From Thiorhodovibrio winogradskyi (GTDB lineage: Bacteria; Pseudomonadota; Gammaproteobacteria; Chromatiales; Chromatiaceae), in contig NZ_CP121472.1 in NCBI RefSeq assembly GCF_036208045.1, positions 4,413,531-4,477,530 of the forward strand: a stretch of DNA of 64,000 nt. Reading direction: 5' to 3'. The position numbers and the translations under genes were made by a program. The notes under the pieces were generated by a model. The model was not told the DNA's origin. It did no database searches and worked only from the letters and a program-made list of their open reading frames with translations. Shown one piece after another: positions 1 through 6,878 of the stretch. Numbering within the stretch: position 1 is the first letter of the stretch; each line of letters begins with the position of its first letter.

Positions 1-166
1 CGACAAACCCGACTACGACAGCCCCTGGAAAGAGGCGCTGGAGCGGTTCTTTCCGGAGTTTCTCGCGCTGCTGTTTCCGGCCATCCATGCCGAGATCGAC
101 TGGTCAAAGGGCGTGCAGTTTCTCGACAAGGAATTCCAGAAGGAATTCCGGGGACAGGATACTTAA
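1..166 (+). pseudogene. 5' remnant of Rpn-family nuclease gene (copy 1, cut by window edge)
   Basis: The window opens inside the N-terminal coding part of an Rpn/PD-(D/E)XK-type protein. It is near identical to the start of the complete gene at 5331-6272. The match ends at the residues LDKEFQK, after which the frame reads EFRGQDT and stops at 164-166. The break coincides with a GGAATTC-containing repeat motif at 142-169. Only about 55 codons remain, so the PD-(D/E)XK catalytic core is absent. The same truncation, base for base, recurs at 2813-3010, so it happened before the 2844-bp duplication. Confidence 0.8.
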
Positions 167-169
167 TTA
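142..169 (+). repeat. Dispersed GGGG motif, GGAATTC subtype
   Basis: GGAATTC is followed by CGGGGACAGGATACTTAAT. It lies exactly at the break of the truncated rpn fragment and matches 2730-2758 and 5248-5276 closely. Confidence 0.7.
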
Positions 170-260
170 CCTGCAACAGCAATAAGCGTTGCAATCGTTT
201 TGGCATGTCATGACGCAATTTTGCCGAGAAGCCAATACATCATTAGGATTAATAATTAAC

Positions 261-291
261 AATCAAAGGGGCCTGGGTTGAATTATTTTTT
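261..291 (+). repeat. Dispersed GGGG motif, AATCAAAGGGG subtype
   Basis: AATCAAAGGGGCCTGGGTTG is followed by an AATTATTTTTT tract. It sits in the AT-rich 200-bp spacer between the rpn remnant and the cysH-like gene. The same element recurs at 3105-3135 in the duplicated copy. Confidence 0.65.
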
Positions 292-366
292 AGCAATGAT
301 GGCGATATAACCAATCAGTCGCCACCTATCTGCCCCTAAAGGTCATGGCACCAGACCCCCGCCGCC

Positions 367-807
367 ATGGTCACCGACTTTCCCGTCCAGGGCGATGACC
401 TGCGCGTCTATCGCAGCCCCCTGACCCCAGGCGACATCGAACGCCACTACGGTGGCTGGCGCGATCCCAGCTCGCCGCATTTCTCCCTGGTGGTGCGCAA
501 GATCAAGCACGAGCCGCTCAATCGCGCCTTCGCCGAACTGCGCCCCAGCCACTGGCTGCGCGGCATCATGCGTTATGAGACCCCGGAACGCCGGGCGGCG
601 GAGCCGATTCAGTTCAAAAACGGGGTCTACCAGGTACACCCCATTCTGGACTGGCCGAAAATCGATGCCCTAGGCTATCTCTCGCAGCATGGGCTACCGA
701 TGAACCATGATCATTGGGACCCGACCAAAGGCCGCGATCAGCGCGGTGAGTGTTTAATCGGCGACTACTGCGGCCTGCATCGGGCAGACCCCGGTGCCGC
801 CCGGTGA
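367..807 (+). CDS. PAPS/APS reductase-like (CysH family) protein, N-truncated, copy 1
   Basis: The 146-aa product resembles the C-terminal half of phosphoadenosine-phosphosulfate reductase/DndC-type proteins. HWLRGIMRYETPERR (about residues 62-76) corresponds to the family's substrate-binding W-x-G-x-R-x3-s-x2-R segment, and ILDWPKIDALGYLSQHGLPMN to the P-x-x-D-W...Y-x3-H-x-L-P segment. The N-terminal SGGxDS pyrophosphatase loop is missing: an in-frame stop lies at 337-339, nine codons before this ATG, with non-matching AT-rich DNA before it. The C terminus GECLIGDYCGL replaces the usual ECGIH-type cysteine motif. A Nudix-like gene follows 15 bp later. It is probably a non-functional remnant; a reduced binding role cannot be excluded. 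Confidence 0.6.
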   Translation: MVTDFPVQGDDLRVYRSPLTPGDIERHYGGWRDPSSPHFSLVVRKIKHEPLNRAFAELRPSHWLRGIMRYETPERRAAEPIQFKNGVYQVHPILDWPKIDALGYLSQHGLPMNHDHWDPTKGRDQRGECLIGDYCGLHRADPGAAR

Positions 808-822
808 GGAGCGGTTTAAGTG

Positions 823-1362
823 ATGAGCGCCTGGAAACGCCTGAGTGAAATCGTTCGGCTCGACTCCCAGTGGGTAAGCCTGATTGGTGAGCGTTGGCGA
901 TGCGACAAAGGCAAGGAGCTGGACTACTGGCGGGTGGAGAAAGTCGATTCCGTTATCGTCTTGCCGGTGCACAACGGGCGCTTGATCTGTGTGAGTCCCA
1001 CCTTCCGCCCCGGCATCCAGCGCGAAACCTTGGATTTTCCCGGAGGACGTCTCCCGGCCGGCAAGCAGCCACTCGACATCGTGCCCTTTCTGCTCGAGCG
1101 CGAGCTTGGCGTACCCGCGACGGCCATCAGCCAGATCACCGCCCTGAACCAGCAACCCTGGATGATCAACAGCGCCTTCTCCAACCAGGGCCTGTGGGGT
1201 CTGGTCGCCGACATCGACGCCGACTGCACCATCCCGCAACAACACATCGGCCAAACCGCCCCCGCCACCGCGCAGGGGGTCGAGCAGCTGCTGGAGGCGC
1301 TCGACTGCCTGCAATGCCGCGCGGTGTTGTTGGAATGGCAACGGCTGAGATGCTGTGGCTGA
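823..1362 (+). CDS. Nudix-hydrolase-like protein, copy 1
   Basis: About 179 aa. TLDFPGGRLPAGKQPLD and PFLLERELGV match the layout of a Nudix box, but the metal-binding REx2EExG core is degraded to LLERELG, so pyrophosphohydrolase activity is doubtful. A GTG at 820 directly precedes the ATG at 823; GAGGAG at 806-811 can serve either. The last residues (LRCCG) differ from copy 2 because the duplication ends here. Pairing with a CysH-like gene in both copies suggests the two were a functional unit, perhaps a nucleotide-activation or nucleic-acid-modification system; that is inference. Confidence 0.65.
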   Translation: MSAWKRLSEIVRLDSQWVSLIGERWRCDKGKELDYWRVEKVDSVIVLPVHNGRLICVSPTFRPGIQRETLDFPGGRLPAGKQPLDIVPFLLERELGVPATAISQITALNQQPWMINSAFSNQGLWGLVADIDADCTIPQQHIGQTAPATAQGVEQLLEALDCLQCRAVLLEWQRLRCCG

Positions 1363-1371
1363 ACCGAACTG

Positions 1372-1515
1372 CTCACTCCGCGACAAGCCCAGTTCAACCT
1401 GGACGCGCAGGCCAACGTCGAGCGCTTTCTGCGCGACAGCGCCGGGCGCTTCAAGCCCCGCATCCTCGCCGTTAGCCCGTGCCTGAAGCTGGACGAGGTC
1501 CGCGCCGCACGATAA
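1372..1515 (+). pseudogene. C-terminal gene remnant of unknown family
   Basis: An open frame without a start codon reads LTPRQAQFNLDAQANVERFL and continues to a TAA at 1513-1515, 47 codons in all. Codon use matches real genes of this chromosome. It begins directly where the CysH/Nudix duplication ends, so it looks like the 3' end of a gene whose front was lost. No family recognised. Confidence 0.35.
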
Positions 1516-1613
1516 AGAGGGCTGGATCGTCTGACTGATTTGACGGTAACATCACCGTTGAACAGGCACCACTCGGGGTGCCACTGTCCGCCACATCACC
1601 AACGGGAACAACA

Positions 1614-1859
1614 ATGTCTTTCTTCCGGCGCGTTATCGCGGAGTTATCCGGTCTGAACACCATCGGCCACGCGGTTGAATCAAGCGACATCCCCGCAGCC
1701 GTTGATGCCCGCTATGGGCTGAGGCCGACTGATCACCTCAGCAGGGGGCAGGTGGTGGTCGCCGCTGGGCGTGCGGTCGCGACCGACGGCTTGAGCAGCG
1801 AGGAGTTGCATGCACGGGCACAGCAAGCGCTACAGGATATTCGGGCTTTGGCGCGCTGA
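1614..1859 (+). CDS. Small hypothetical protein
   Basis: An 81-aa protein begins MSFFRRVIAELSGLNTIGHAV and ends with a helical segment rich in Ala, Gln and Arg. An upstream in-frame ATG at 1578 would add 12 residues without a better ribosome site. The next gene starts 12 bp downstream (GTG 1872), so the two are probably co-transcribed. No recognised domain; possibly an accessory partner of the membrane-anchored protein that follows. Confidence 0.45.
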   Translation: MSFFRRVIAELSGLNTIGHAVESSDIPAAVDARYGLRPTDHLSRGQVVVAAGRAVATDGLSSEELHARAQQALQDIRALAR

Positions 1860-1871
1860 GGCTGCCACATC

Positions 1872-2816
1872 GTGGAAGATGAGCTCAGACTTGAGGCGCG
1901 GCGGTTGATTGCACTGCTTGAAGAGGAGGCCAGTGCGGATGTTCGAGCAATCGACATACCACCGGAGCAGGAAGACCAGATTCAATTGAAGCAGGTTTGG
2001 GTCTGGTACCGAGAGACGGAAAAACTCGTGCGCGTGCTGGCCAATATCTTGCCCTCGACGATGGCGCAGCCGATTAACCAGTTGCGTTATGCCGGGCACC
2101 ATGTGCTGAAAGCGGTGACTGCATCAGAACAGCACGCCTCCTATCGGGCCAATGTGGTTGAGGCGTTTAAGCACTGCAAGCGCGCGTATTACGACGCGCT
2201 CGATCTGTATGTCTATCACATGGCCGAAGCGCACAGGGACAAGCTGGCGTTTTTGCCTGACCTGGCTACAGCAACGGCCCTGTCACGCGAGCTGGCGACC
2301 TTTCTCGATCGGATCAATGGCGCACGACTCAATGCGCAGACGCGAATCGACTACTATGCCGAGATTCAGGGCGACTTGAGTGCTGGCCTGGCGGTGATTG
2401 CGAAGGTCAACCAGGCCATGGCGGCTGCCGGGGTGACCCTGGAGATCGTCCAGGAGCGGGCGGAGTTGGCGAAGGAAAACCGTGCGCTTCGGCGGCAAAT
2501 CGATGAGAAGCTGCGCACTGCCGCTTCCAAGTTGAACGTCCTGGCCATCTTGCTGACGCTCCTCGTCGTGCTGGCAACAGCGGGTGGGTTGGCCTTCCAG
2601 GGCGTTGGTACACGCTATTTGTTCCCAGAGCGCCAGGTCGTGCCGGCAGATCCATCGATTTCCGAAGAGGCTGCGAGAAAAGCCGCATTGGAGCCAGAGG
2701 CTGCTGCTTCCAGCGATCAACCCGACAGGGGAATTCTGGGGACAGTATACTTAATTCCTTTCGGGCTGCCCCCAACGCTCCCACCCCGCCCCAAATCGGC
2801 TAAAATCACCCCATGA
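1872..2816 (+). CDS. Helical protein with one C-terminal membrane segment; tail replaced by repeat DNA
   Basis: 314 aa from a GTG start. Residues 1-215 are predominantly helical, with a coiled-coil-like stretch near 190-215 (ERAELAKENRALRRQIDEKL). Residues about 221-244 form one hydrophobic segment (LNVLAILLTLLVVLATAGGL). From about residue 287 the reading frame runs into the dispersed GGAATTC motif and the rpn upstream region, so the last 28 residues (GILGTVYLIPFGLP onward) are repeat-derived and the native C terminus is lost. Its TGA overlaps the ATG of the rpn fragment at 2813. Function unknown. Confidence 0.55.
   Translation: MEDELRLEARRLIALLEEEASADVRAIDIPPEQEDQIQLKQVWVWYRETEKLVRVLANILPSTMAQPINQLRYAGHHVLKAVTASEQHASYRANVVEAFKHCKRAYYDALDLYVYHMAEAHRDKLAFLPDLATATALSRELATFLDRINGARLNAQTRIDYYAEIQGDLSAGLAVIAKVNQAMAAAGVTLEIVQERAELAKENRALRRQIDEKLRTAASKLNVLAILLTLLVVLATAGGLAFQGVGTRYLFPERQVVPADPSISEEAARKAALEPEAAASSDQPDRGILGTVYLIPFGLPPTLPPRPKSAKITP
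2730..2758 (+). repeat. Dispersed GGGG motif, GGAATTC subtype
   Basis: GGAATTCTGGGGACAGTATA followed by CTTAATTCC. It forms the junction between the 3' end of the 1872 gene and the rpn upstream region. An identical copy is at 5248-5276. Confidence 0.75.
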
Positions 2817-3010
2817 CAGCCGACACCCAAGCCACAGACACCAGCGACAAACCCGACTACGACAGCCCCTGGAAAGAGGCGCTGGAGCAGTTCTTTCCGG
2901 AGTTTCTCGCGCTGCTGTTTCCGGCCATCCATGCCGAGATCGACTGGTCAAAGGGCGTGCAGTTTCTCGACAAGGAATTCCAGAAGGAATTCCGGGGACA
3001 GGATACTTAA
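2813..3010 (+). pseudogene. 5' remnant of Rpn-family nuclease gene (copy 2)
   Basis: The first 58 codons match the complete gene at 5331 (offset 2518 bp), as does upstream DNA back to 2730. After LDKEFQK the sequence jumps into GGAATTC-type repeat DNA, giving EFRGQDT and a stop. The fragment is thus flanked by two related motifs (2730-2758 and 2986-3013), the pattern expected if recombination between motif copies deleted the rest of the gene. The ATG and spacing are intact, so a 65-aa peptide could be translated, but it lacks the nuclease core. Confidence 0.8.
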
Positions 3011-3013
3011 TTA
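2986..3013 (+). repeat. Dispersed GGGG motif, GGAATTC subtype
   Basis: Duplicate of 142-169. Marks the break point of the second truncated rpn copy. Confidence 0.7.
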
Positions 3014-3104
3014 CCTGCAACAGCAATAAGCGTTGCAATCGTTTTGGCATGTCATGACGCAATTTTGCCGAGAAGCCAATACATCATTAGGATTAATAAT
3101 TAAC

Positions 3105-3135
3105 AATCAAAGGGGCCTGGGTTGAATTATTTTTT
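3105..3135 (+). repeat. Dispersed GGGG motif, AATCAAAGGGG subtype
   Basis: Duplicate of 261-291, upstream of the second cysH-like gene. Confidence 0.65.
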
Positions 3136-3210
3136 AGCAATGATGGCGATATAACCAATCAGTCGCCACCTATCTGCCCCTAAAGGTCATGGCACCAGAC
3201 CCCCGCCGCC

Positions 3211-3651
3211 ATGGTCACCGACTTTCCCGTCCAGGGCGATGACCTGCGCGTCTATCGCAGCCCCCTGACCCCAGGCGACATCGAACGCCACTACGGTGGC
3301 TGGCGCGATCCCAGCTCGCCGCATTTCTCCCTGGTGGTGCGCAAGATCAAGCACGAGCCGCTCAATCGCGCCTTCGCCGAGCTGCGCCCCAGCCACTGGC
3401 TGCGCGGCATCATGCGTTATGAGACCCCGGAGCGCCGGGCGGCGGAGCCGATTCAGTTCAAAAACGGGGTCTACCAGGTACACCCCATTCTGGACTGGCC
3501 GAAAATCGATGCCCTAGGCTATCTCTCGCAGCATGGGCTACCGATGAACCATGATCATTGGGACCCGACCAAAGGCCGCGATCAGCGCGGTGAGTGTTTA
3601 ATCGGCGACTACTGCGGCCTGCAGCAGGCAGACCCCGGTGCCGCCCGGTGA
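3211..3651 (+). CDS. PAPS/APS reductase-like (CysH family) protein, N-truncated, copy 2
   Basis: 146 aa, nearly identical to the product of 367-807; the visible change is near the C terminus (GLQQADPG instead of GLHRADPG). It lacks the same N-terminal phosphate-binding loop and has the same upstream stop, so the N-terminal loss predates the duplication. It lies 6 bp before the second Nudix-like gene. Conservation of the frame in both copies could reflect recency rather than selection. Confidence 0.6.
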   Translation: MVTDFPVQGDDLRVYRSPLTPGDIERHYGGWRDPSSPHFSLVVRKIKHEPLNRAFAELRPSHWLRGIMRYETPERRAAEPIQFKNGVYQVHPILDWPKIDALGYLSQHGLPMNHDHWDPTKGRDQRGECLIGDYCGLQQADPGAAR

Positions 3652-3657
3652 GGAGCG

Positions 3658-4245
3658 ATGTCAGTGATGAGCGCCTGGACACGCCTGAGTGAAATCGTTC
3701 GACTCGACTCCCAGTGGGTGAGCCTGATTGGTGAGCGTTGGCGATGCGACAAAGGCCAGGAGCTGGAATACTGGCGGGTGGAGAAAGTCGATTCCGTCAT
3801 CGTCTTGCCGGTGCACAGCGGGCGCTTGGTCTGTGTGAGTCCCACCTTCCGCCCCGGCATCCAGCGCGAAACCTTGGATTTTCCCGGAGGACGTCTCCCG
3901 GCCGGCAAGCAGCCACTCGACATCGTGCCCTTTCTGCTCGAGCGCGAGCTTGGCGTACCCGCGACGGCCATCAGCCAGATCACCGCCCTGAACCAGCAAC
4001 CCTGGATGATCAACAGCGCCTTCTCCAACCAGGGCCTGTGGGGTCTGGTCGCCGACATCGACCCCGACTGCACCATCCCGCAACAACACATCGGCCAAAC
4101 CGCCCCCGCCACCGCGCCGGGTGTGGCGCAACTGCTCGACGCACTCGACTGCCTACAATGCCGCGCGGTGTTGTTAGAATGGCAGCGCCAGTTGGCCCAT
4201 GGAGCGGAGCCGGACGGGGCGCTTTGTCGTTGGCCGGAAAACTGA
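3658..4245 (+). CDS. Nudix-hydrolase-like protein, copy 2
   Basis: 195 aa from ATG 3658 (an internal ATG at 3667 matches the start of copy 1), preceded by GAGGAG. The Nudix-like segment FPGGRLPAGKQPL...LLERELGV is identical to copy 1, with the same loss of the REx2EExG glutamates. The C terminus runs on as LLEWQRQLAHGAEPDGA; the stretch up to QRQLA is shared with a third fragment at 5068-5221. Function uncertain; probably the partner of the CysH-like gene before it. Confidence 0.65.
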   Translation: MSVMSAWTRLSEIVRLDSQWVSLIGERWRCDKGQELEYWRVEKVDSVIVLPVHSGRLVCVSPTFRPGIQRETLDFPGGRLPAGKQPLDIVPFLLERELGVPATAISQITALNQQPWMINSAFSNQGLWGLVADIDPDCTIPQQHIGQTAPATAPGVAQLLDALDCLQCRAVLLEWQRQLAHGAEPDGALCRWPEN

Positions 4246-4370
4246 CGGCAAGCGGTGGCAGAATCCTTCGCCGCCGTGTTGTCGGTCAGATCCGGCAAGA
4301 TCGGCTGCATCCATCAAGGCATCGTGATTCCTCCGATCAGCAAAAAGCGGCGGTGGATACGCGAGGCAGC

Positions 4371-4399
4371 TTGCACGATTCAAGACAGATTGGCAGAAT
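4371..4399 (+). promoter_or_regulatory. Possible sigma-70 promoter of parDE
   Basis: TTGCAC (4371-4376), a 17-bp spacer, then CAGAAT (4394-4399), 30 bp upstream of the parD start. The -35 element is good, the -10 weak. Confidence 0.3.
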
Positions 4400-4429
4400 A
4401 TGCCATTTATGTCGCCAAGGAGTCATGTC

Positions 4430-4714
4430 ATGCCTACCCGCAATGTCGTGCTGACCGATGTTCAAGCCAAGTTCGTCGAACAAATGGTCGTCAGCGGGCA
4501 GTACCAAAACGCCAGCGAAGTCCTGCGTGAGGGCTTGCGCCTGGTGCAGGCCCGCGAGGCGGAACAAACAGCGAAACTCGCGGCCTTGCGCGAGGCAGTG
4601 GCGGTGGGTATCGCCGATATCGAGGCGGGGCGCTACACCGACTTTCAAGATGTCACCTCGCTGCGCGCGCACATCAAGAGCATCGGTCGGCGTGTTCTGG
4701 CGAAGCAGGGATGA
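4430..4714 (+). CDS. parD: Type II antitoxin, ParD/CC2985 family
   Basis: A 94-aa antitoxin. The N-terminal MPTRNVVLTDVQAKFVEQMV and the segment GQYQNASEVLREGLRLVQ match the ribbon-helix-helix DNA-binding domain of ParD proteins (strand, helix, then YxNASEvxReglR). The C-terminal half should wrap the toxin. The start at 4430 is chosen because AAGGAG lies 8 bp upstream and the family begins here; an upstream in-frame ATG at 4400 adds only non-family residues. It overlaps parE by ATGA. By family knowledge the ParD-ParE complex represses its own promoter. Confidence 0.85.
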   Translation: MPTRNVVLTDVQAKFVEQMVVSGQYQNASEVLREGLRLVQAREAEQTAKLAALREAVAVGIADIEAGRYTDFQDVTSLRAHIKSIGRRVLAKQG

Positions 4715-5055
4715 ACAGTTGGACGGTGCGTCTGACCGATCAGGCCGCTCAAGATGTTGAGGCGATTCTCGAGTGGACGCTCGAACAGTTTGGGCCGTTG
4801 CAAGTCGATATTTACACCGATGTCATTAACGATGCGCTTGAAGACTTAGCCGAAGGGCCTGAAAGCCTGGGTGTGCGATGGCCGGTGGAATTGGGTAAAA
4901 ATGTGGCAATCTTGCATGTCGCGCGCAATGGACGCAAAGGGCGGCATGAGGTCGTTTTTCGAGTTAACGAGCGCGCGCGTCTCATTGAAGTGCTGCGTAT
5001 CCTTCATGACAGCATGGACCTGGTGCGGCATATCCCGCCGTCCAAGGCTAACTGA
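4711..5055 (+). CDS. parE: Type II toxin, RelE/ParE superfamily
   Basis: A 114-aa toxin with the ParE layout: N-terminal VRLTDQAAQDVEAILEWT helix pair, then LGVRWPVELGKNVAILHVAR and the strand pair GRHEVVFRVNERARLIEVLRIL with the typical HDSMDL end. ParE proteins block DNA gyrase, while RelE relatives cut mRNA; the sequence does not decide between them. Its ATG overlaps the parD stop (4711-4714), so translation is coupled. The module sits between two copies of the Nudix gene tail, suggesting it came in with, or drove, the rearrangement. Confidence 0.85.
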   Translation: MNSWTVRLTDQAAQDVEAILEWTLEQFGPLQVDIYTDVINDALEDLAEGPESLGVRWPVELGKNVAILHVARNGRKGRHEVVFRVNERARLIEVLRILHDSMDLVRHIPPSKAN

Positions 5056-5067
5056 TGCTGCTTCGGC

Positions 5068-5221
5068 GACAGCACATCGGCCACCGCGCCCCGCCACCGC
5101 GCCCGGCGTGACGCAACGGCTCGACGCACTCGACTGCCTGCAATGCCGCGCGGTGTTGTTAGAATGGCAGCGCCAGTTGGCCGATGATTGTTACAATCAT
5201 CGCCCGCCCCCGATCACCTGA
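5068..5221 (+). pseudogene. 3' remnant of Nudix-like gene (copy 3)
   Basis: About 120 bp match 4082-4197. From 5106 the frame reads VTQRLDALDCLQCRAVLLEW and stops at 5221; upstream of this small indels break the frame. It has no start and no Nudix box. Together with copy 2 it brackets the parDE module. Confidence 0.6.
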
Positions 5222-5247
5222 GTGTTGAAAAGCAGGCCGATGAAACC

Positions 5248-5276
5248 GGAATTCTGGGGACAGTATACTTAATTCC
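5248..5276 (+). repeat. Dispersed GGGG motif, GGAATTC subtype
   Basis: Identical to 2730-2758. It begins the conserved 83-bp region upstream of the complete rpn gene. Confidence 0.75.
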
Positions 5277-5330
5277 TTTCGGGCTGCCCCCAACGCTCCC
5301 ACCCCGCCCCAAATCGGCTAAAATCACCCC

Positions 5331-6272
5331 ATGACAGCCGACACCCAAGCCACAGACACCAGCGACAAACCCGACTACGACAGCCCCTGGAAAGAGGCGC
5401 TGGAGCGGTTCTTTCCGGAGTTTCTCGCGCTGCTGTTTCCGGCCATCCATGCCGAGATCGACTGGTCAAAGGGCGTGCAGTTTCTCGACAAGGAATTCCA
5501 GAAGATCGTGTGCGAGGCCAAGACCACCCGGCGCTATGCGGATAAGCTCGTCGGCGTCACCCGCCGCGATGACACGCCGGTGTGGGTGCTGGCCCATGTT
5601 GAAGTGCAAGGTGATCCGCAAAGCGACTTTGCCGAGCGGATGTTCACCTACAATTACAAAATCCGCGATGCCTACCAAGTGCCGGTCGCGAGCCTGGCGG
5701 TGCTGGCTGATACCAAGCGCAGTTTCCGCCCCAACAGCTACAGCACGGCGCTGTGGGACTGTCGGGTGCAATTCGACTTTCCGATGGTCAAACTGCTCGA
5801 CTACGCCACCCCCGAGCGCTGGGCCGAGCTGGAAGCGAGCGACAATGTTTTTGCCTTGGTGGTGATGGCCCAAATCCGGGCCAAGGTGACCGACGATGCC
5901 GAGACCCTGAAACGCTGGAAATTCCGCTTGATGCGCCTGATGTACGAGCGCGGCTATGAGCGCACGCTGATTGAAGAACTCTTCCGCCTGATCGATTGGA
6001 TGATCCGTCTGCCTGAAGAGCTGGAAGCGGAGTTTCGCCAAGAACTCTACGCCTACGAGGAGCAATACCAAATGCCATACGTGACGACTGTTGAGCGAGC
6101 GGGGATTCAGAAGGGTGAGGCCGCGATCTTGATGCGCCAGTTCGCGCGGAAATTCGGCACTGATTCAGCCGAGACCTACCGCCCGCGCATTGAATCCGCC
6201 GAGCCGGAGCAGCTTGAGGCATGGTCAGAGCGCATCCTCAGCGCCGACAGCCCAGAGACCATCTTCCACTGA
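5331..6272 (+). CDS. Rpn family PD-(D/E)XK nuclease/putative transposase with DUF4351-like C terminus
   Basis: 313 aa, the only complete copy of the gene that opens the window. Residues about 60-110 carry the nuclease core: YADKLVGV (Asp), then HVEVQGDPQSDFAERMFTYN with an E-x-Q in place of E-x-K, as common in this group. Residues about 260-313 (MRQFARKFGTDSAETYRPRI...LEAWSERILSA) match the DUF4351 tail often found on such proteins. Rpn proteins are reported as recombination-promoting nucleases and some act in phage defence; here the activity is inferred. The start has 83 bp of upstream DNA shared with the truncated copy. Confidence 0.8.
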   Translation: MTADTQATDTSDKPDYDSPWKEALERFFPEFLALLFPAIHAEIDWSKGVQFLDKEFQKIVCEAKTTRRYADKLVGVTRRDDTPVWVLAHVEVQGDPQSDFAERMFTYNYKIRDAYQVPVASLAVLADTKRSFRPNSYSTALWDCRVQFDFPMVKLLDYATPERWAELEASDNVFALVVMAQIRAKVTDDAETLKRWKFRLMRLMYERGYERTLIEELFRLIDWMIRLPEELEAEFRQELYAYEEQYQMPYVTTVERAGIQKGEAAILMRQFARKFGTDSAETYRPRIESAEPEQLEAWSERILSADSPETIFH

Positions 6273-6321
6273 GGCTTACGGGCCACGCTGGCAACATCAA
6301 AGGTCCAATTCCCAATTCTGC

Positions 6322-6374
6322 AATTCTGGGGAATTAAAGGGGGAATTAAAGGGGTCAGGTTCGATTTTAATTTG
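6322..6374 (+). repeat. Dispersed GGGG motif cluster
   Basis: AATTCTGGGGAATTAAAGGG, then a complete motif AATTAAAGGGGTCAGGTTCG followed by ATTTTAATTTG (6344-6374). The AATTAAA/TTTTAATTT flanks are imperfect inverted repeats. Confidence 0.65.
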
Positions 6375-6480
6375 CCAGATTTGCCAGATCAACTCCAATA
6401 AATATAGTGGACCCCAATTTTAGGACACTAAATTAAGTTAGTTTTGCCTCATCTGAAGAGACTTGTAAAGACTTGGAGGG

Positions 6481-6562
6481 AATCAAAGGGGTCAGGGTCG
6501 ATTTAATTTTCGAACAAATCAAGAATCAAAGGAATCAAAGGGGTCAGGTGCGATTTAATTTC
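6481..6562 (+). repeat. Two further GGGG motifs
   Basis: AATCAAAGGGGTCAGGGTCG + ATTTAATTTT at 6481-6510 and AATCAAAGGGGTCAGGTGCG + ATTTAATTTC at 6533-6562. The second ends 25 bp before higB. Confidence 0.7.
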
Positions 6563-6587
6563 TATTACTACTGAATAAAGAAAGCTG

Positions 6588-6878
6588 ATGCGCGTGATTT
6601 CCAAAAAACCTCTGCGAGAATTCTGGCTGCGACACCCTGAGTCAAGAACACTCTTAGAGGCATGGTTCAAAAAAGCATCGAACTGCACTGCCGTTTCTTT
6701 TCCGCAGTTGCGGCAGACCTTTGCATCGGCGGATTATGTCGATGGGATGACAATTTTTGATGTAGGCGGTAATCGCTATCGTTTAGTGGCCGTCATTCAT
6801 TACGACAAGCAAAGGCTTTATGTGCGCCATGTTATGACCCACGCTGAATACGACAGAAATGCTTGGAGAACATCATGA
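6588..6878 (+). CDS. higB: Type II toxin HigB (mRNA interferase)
   Basis: A 96-aa toxin. FWLRHPESRTLLEAWFKKA and GMTIFDVGGNRYRLVAVIHY...LYVRHVMTHAEYD match the HigB_toxin family of RelE-fold ribosome-dependent mRNA interferases; length is normal. As usual for higBA the toxin gene comes first, and its TGA overlaps the antitoxin ATG at 6875. A GGGG motif lies just upstream and may supply or separate its promoter. The protein looks intact, which matters because its antitoxin seems shortened. Confidence 0.85.
   Translation: MRVISKKPLREFWLRHPESRTLLEAWFKKASNCTAVSFPQLRQTFASADYVDGMTIFDVGGNRYRLVAVIHYDKQRLYVRHVMTHAEYDRNAWRTS

Larger units (their letters stand above)
1..1343. repeat. Direct repeat unit, copy 1 (rpn 5' end + cysH-like + Nudix-like)
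   Basis: This stretch aligns without visible indels to 2845-4187 at a constant offset of 2844 bp, with scattered substitutions. Homology is lost near the 3' end of the Nudix-like gene. The left end lies outside the window. The constant register over about 1.34 kb and low divergence point to a recent segmental duplication. Confidence 0.85.
2845..4187. repeat. Direct repeat unit, copy 2
   Basis: In-register duplicate of 1-1343 (offset 2844). It carries the rpn fragment end, the AT-rich spacer, the cysH-like gene and the Nudix-like gene. Confidence 0.85.
6273..6587. other. 315-bp intergenic tract packed with GGGG motifs
   Basis: No gene seen. It contains three complete and one partial GGGG motif (6322-6374, 6481-6510, 6533-6562) in AT-rich DNA, a TTGCCAGA doublet at 6371-6388, and GTGGACCCCAATTTTAGGAC at 6407-6426, which resembles an IS3-type end but has no transposase nearby. 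Confidence 0.6.

Noticed and set aside
754-1386. Long open frame on the minus strand opposite the Nudix-like gene
   Set aside because: It mirrors the codon pattern of the plus-strand gene and has no recognisable motif; the same shadow appears opposite copy 2.
6407-6440. Possible IS3-type inverted repeat (GTGGACCCCAATTTTAGGAC)
   Set aside because: Only one end is visible, with no transposase and no matching second end, so it cannot be called an insertion sequence.
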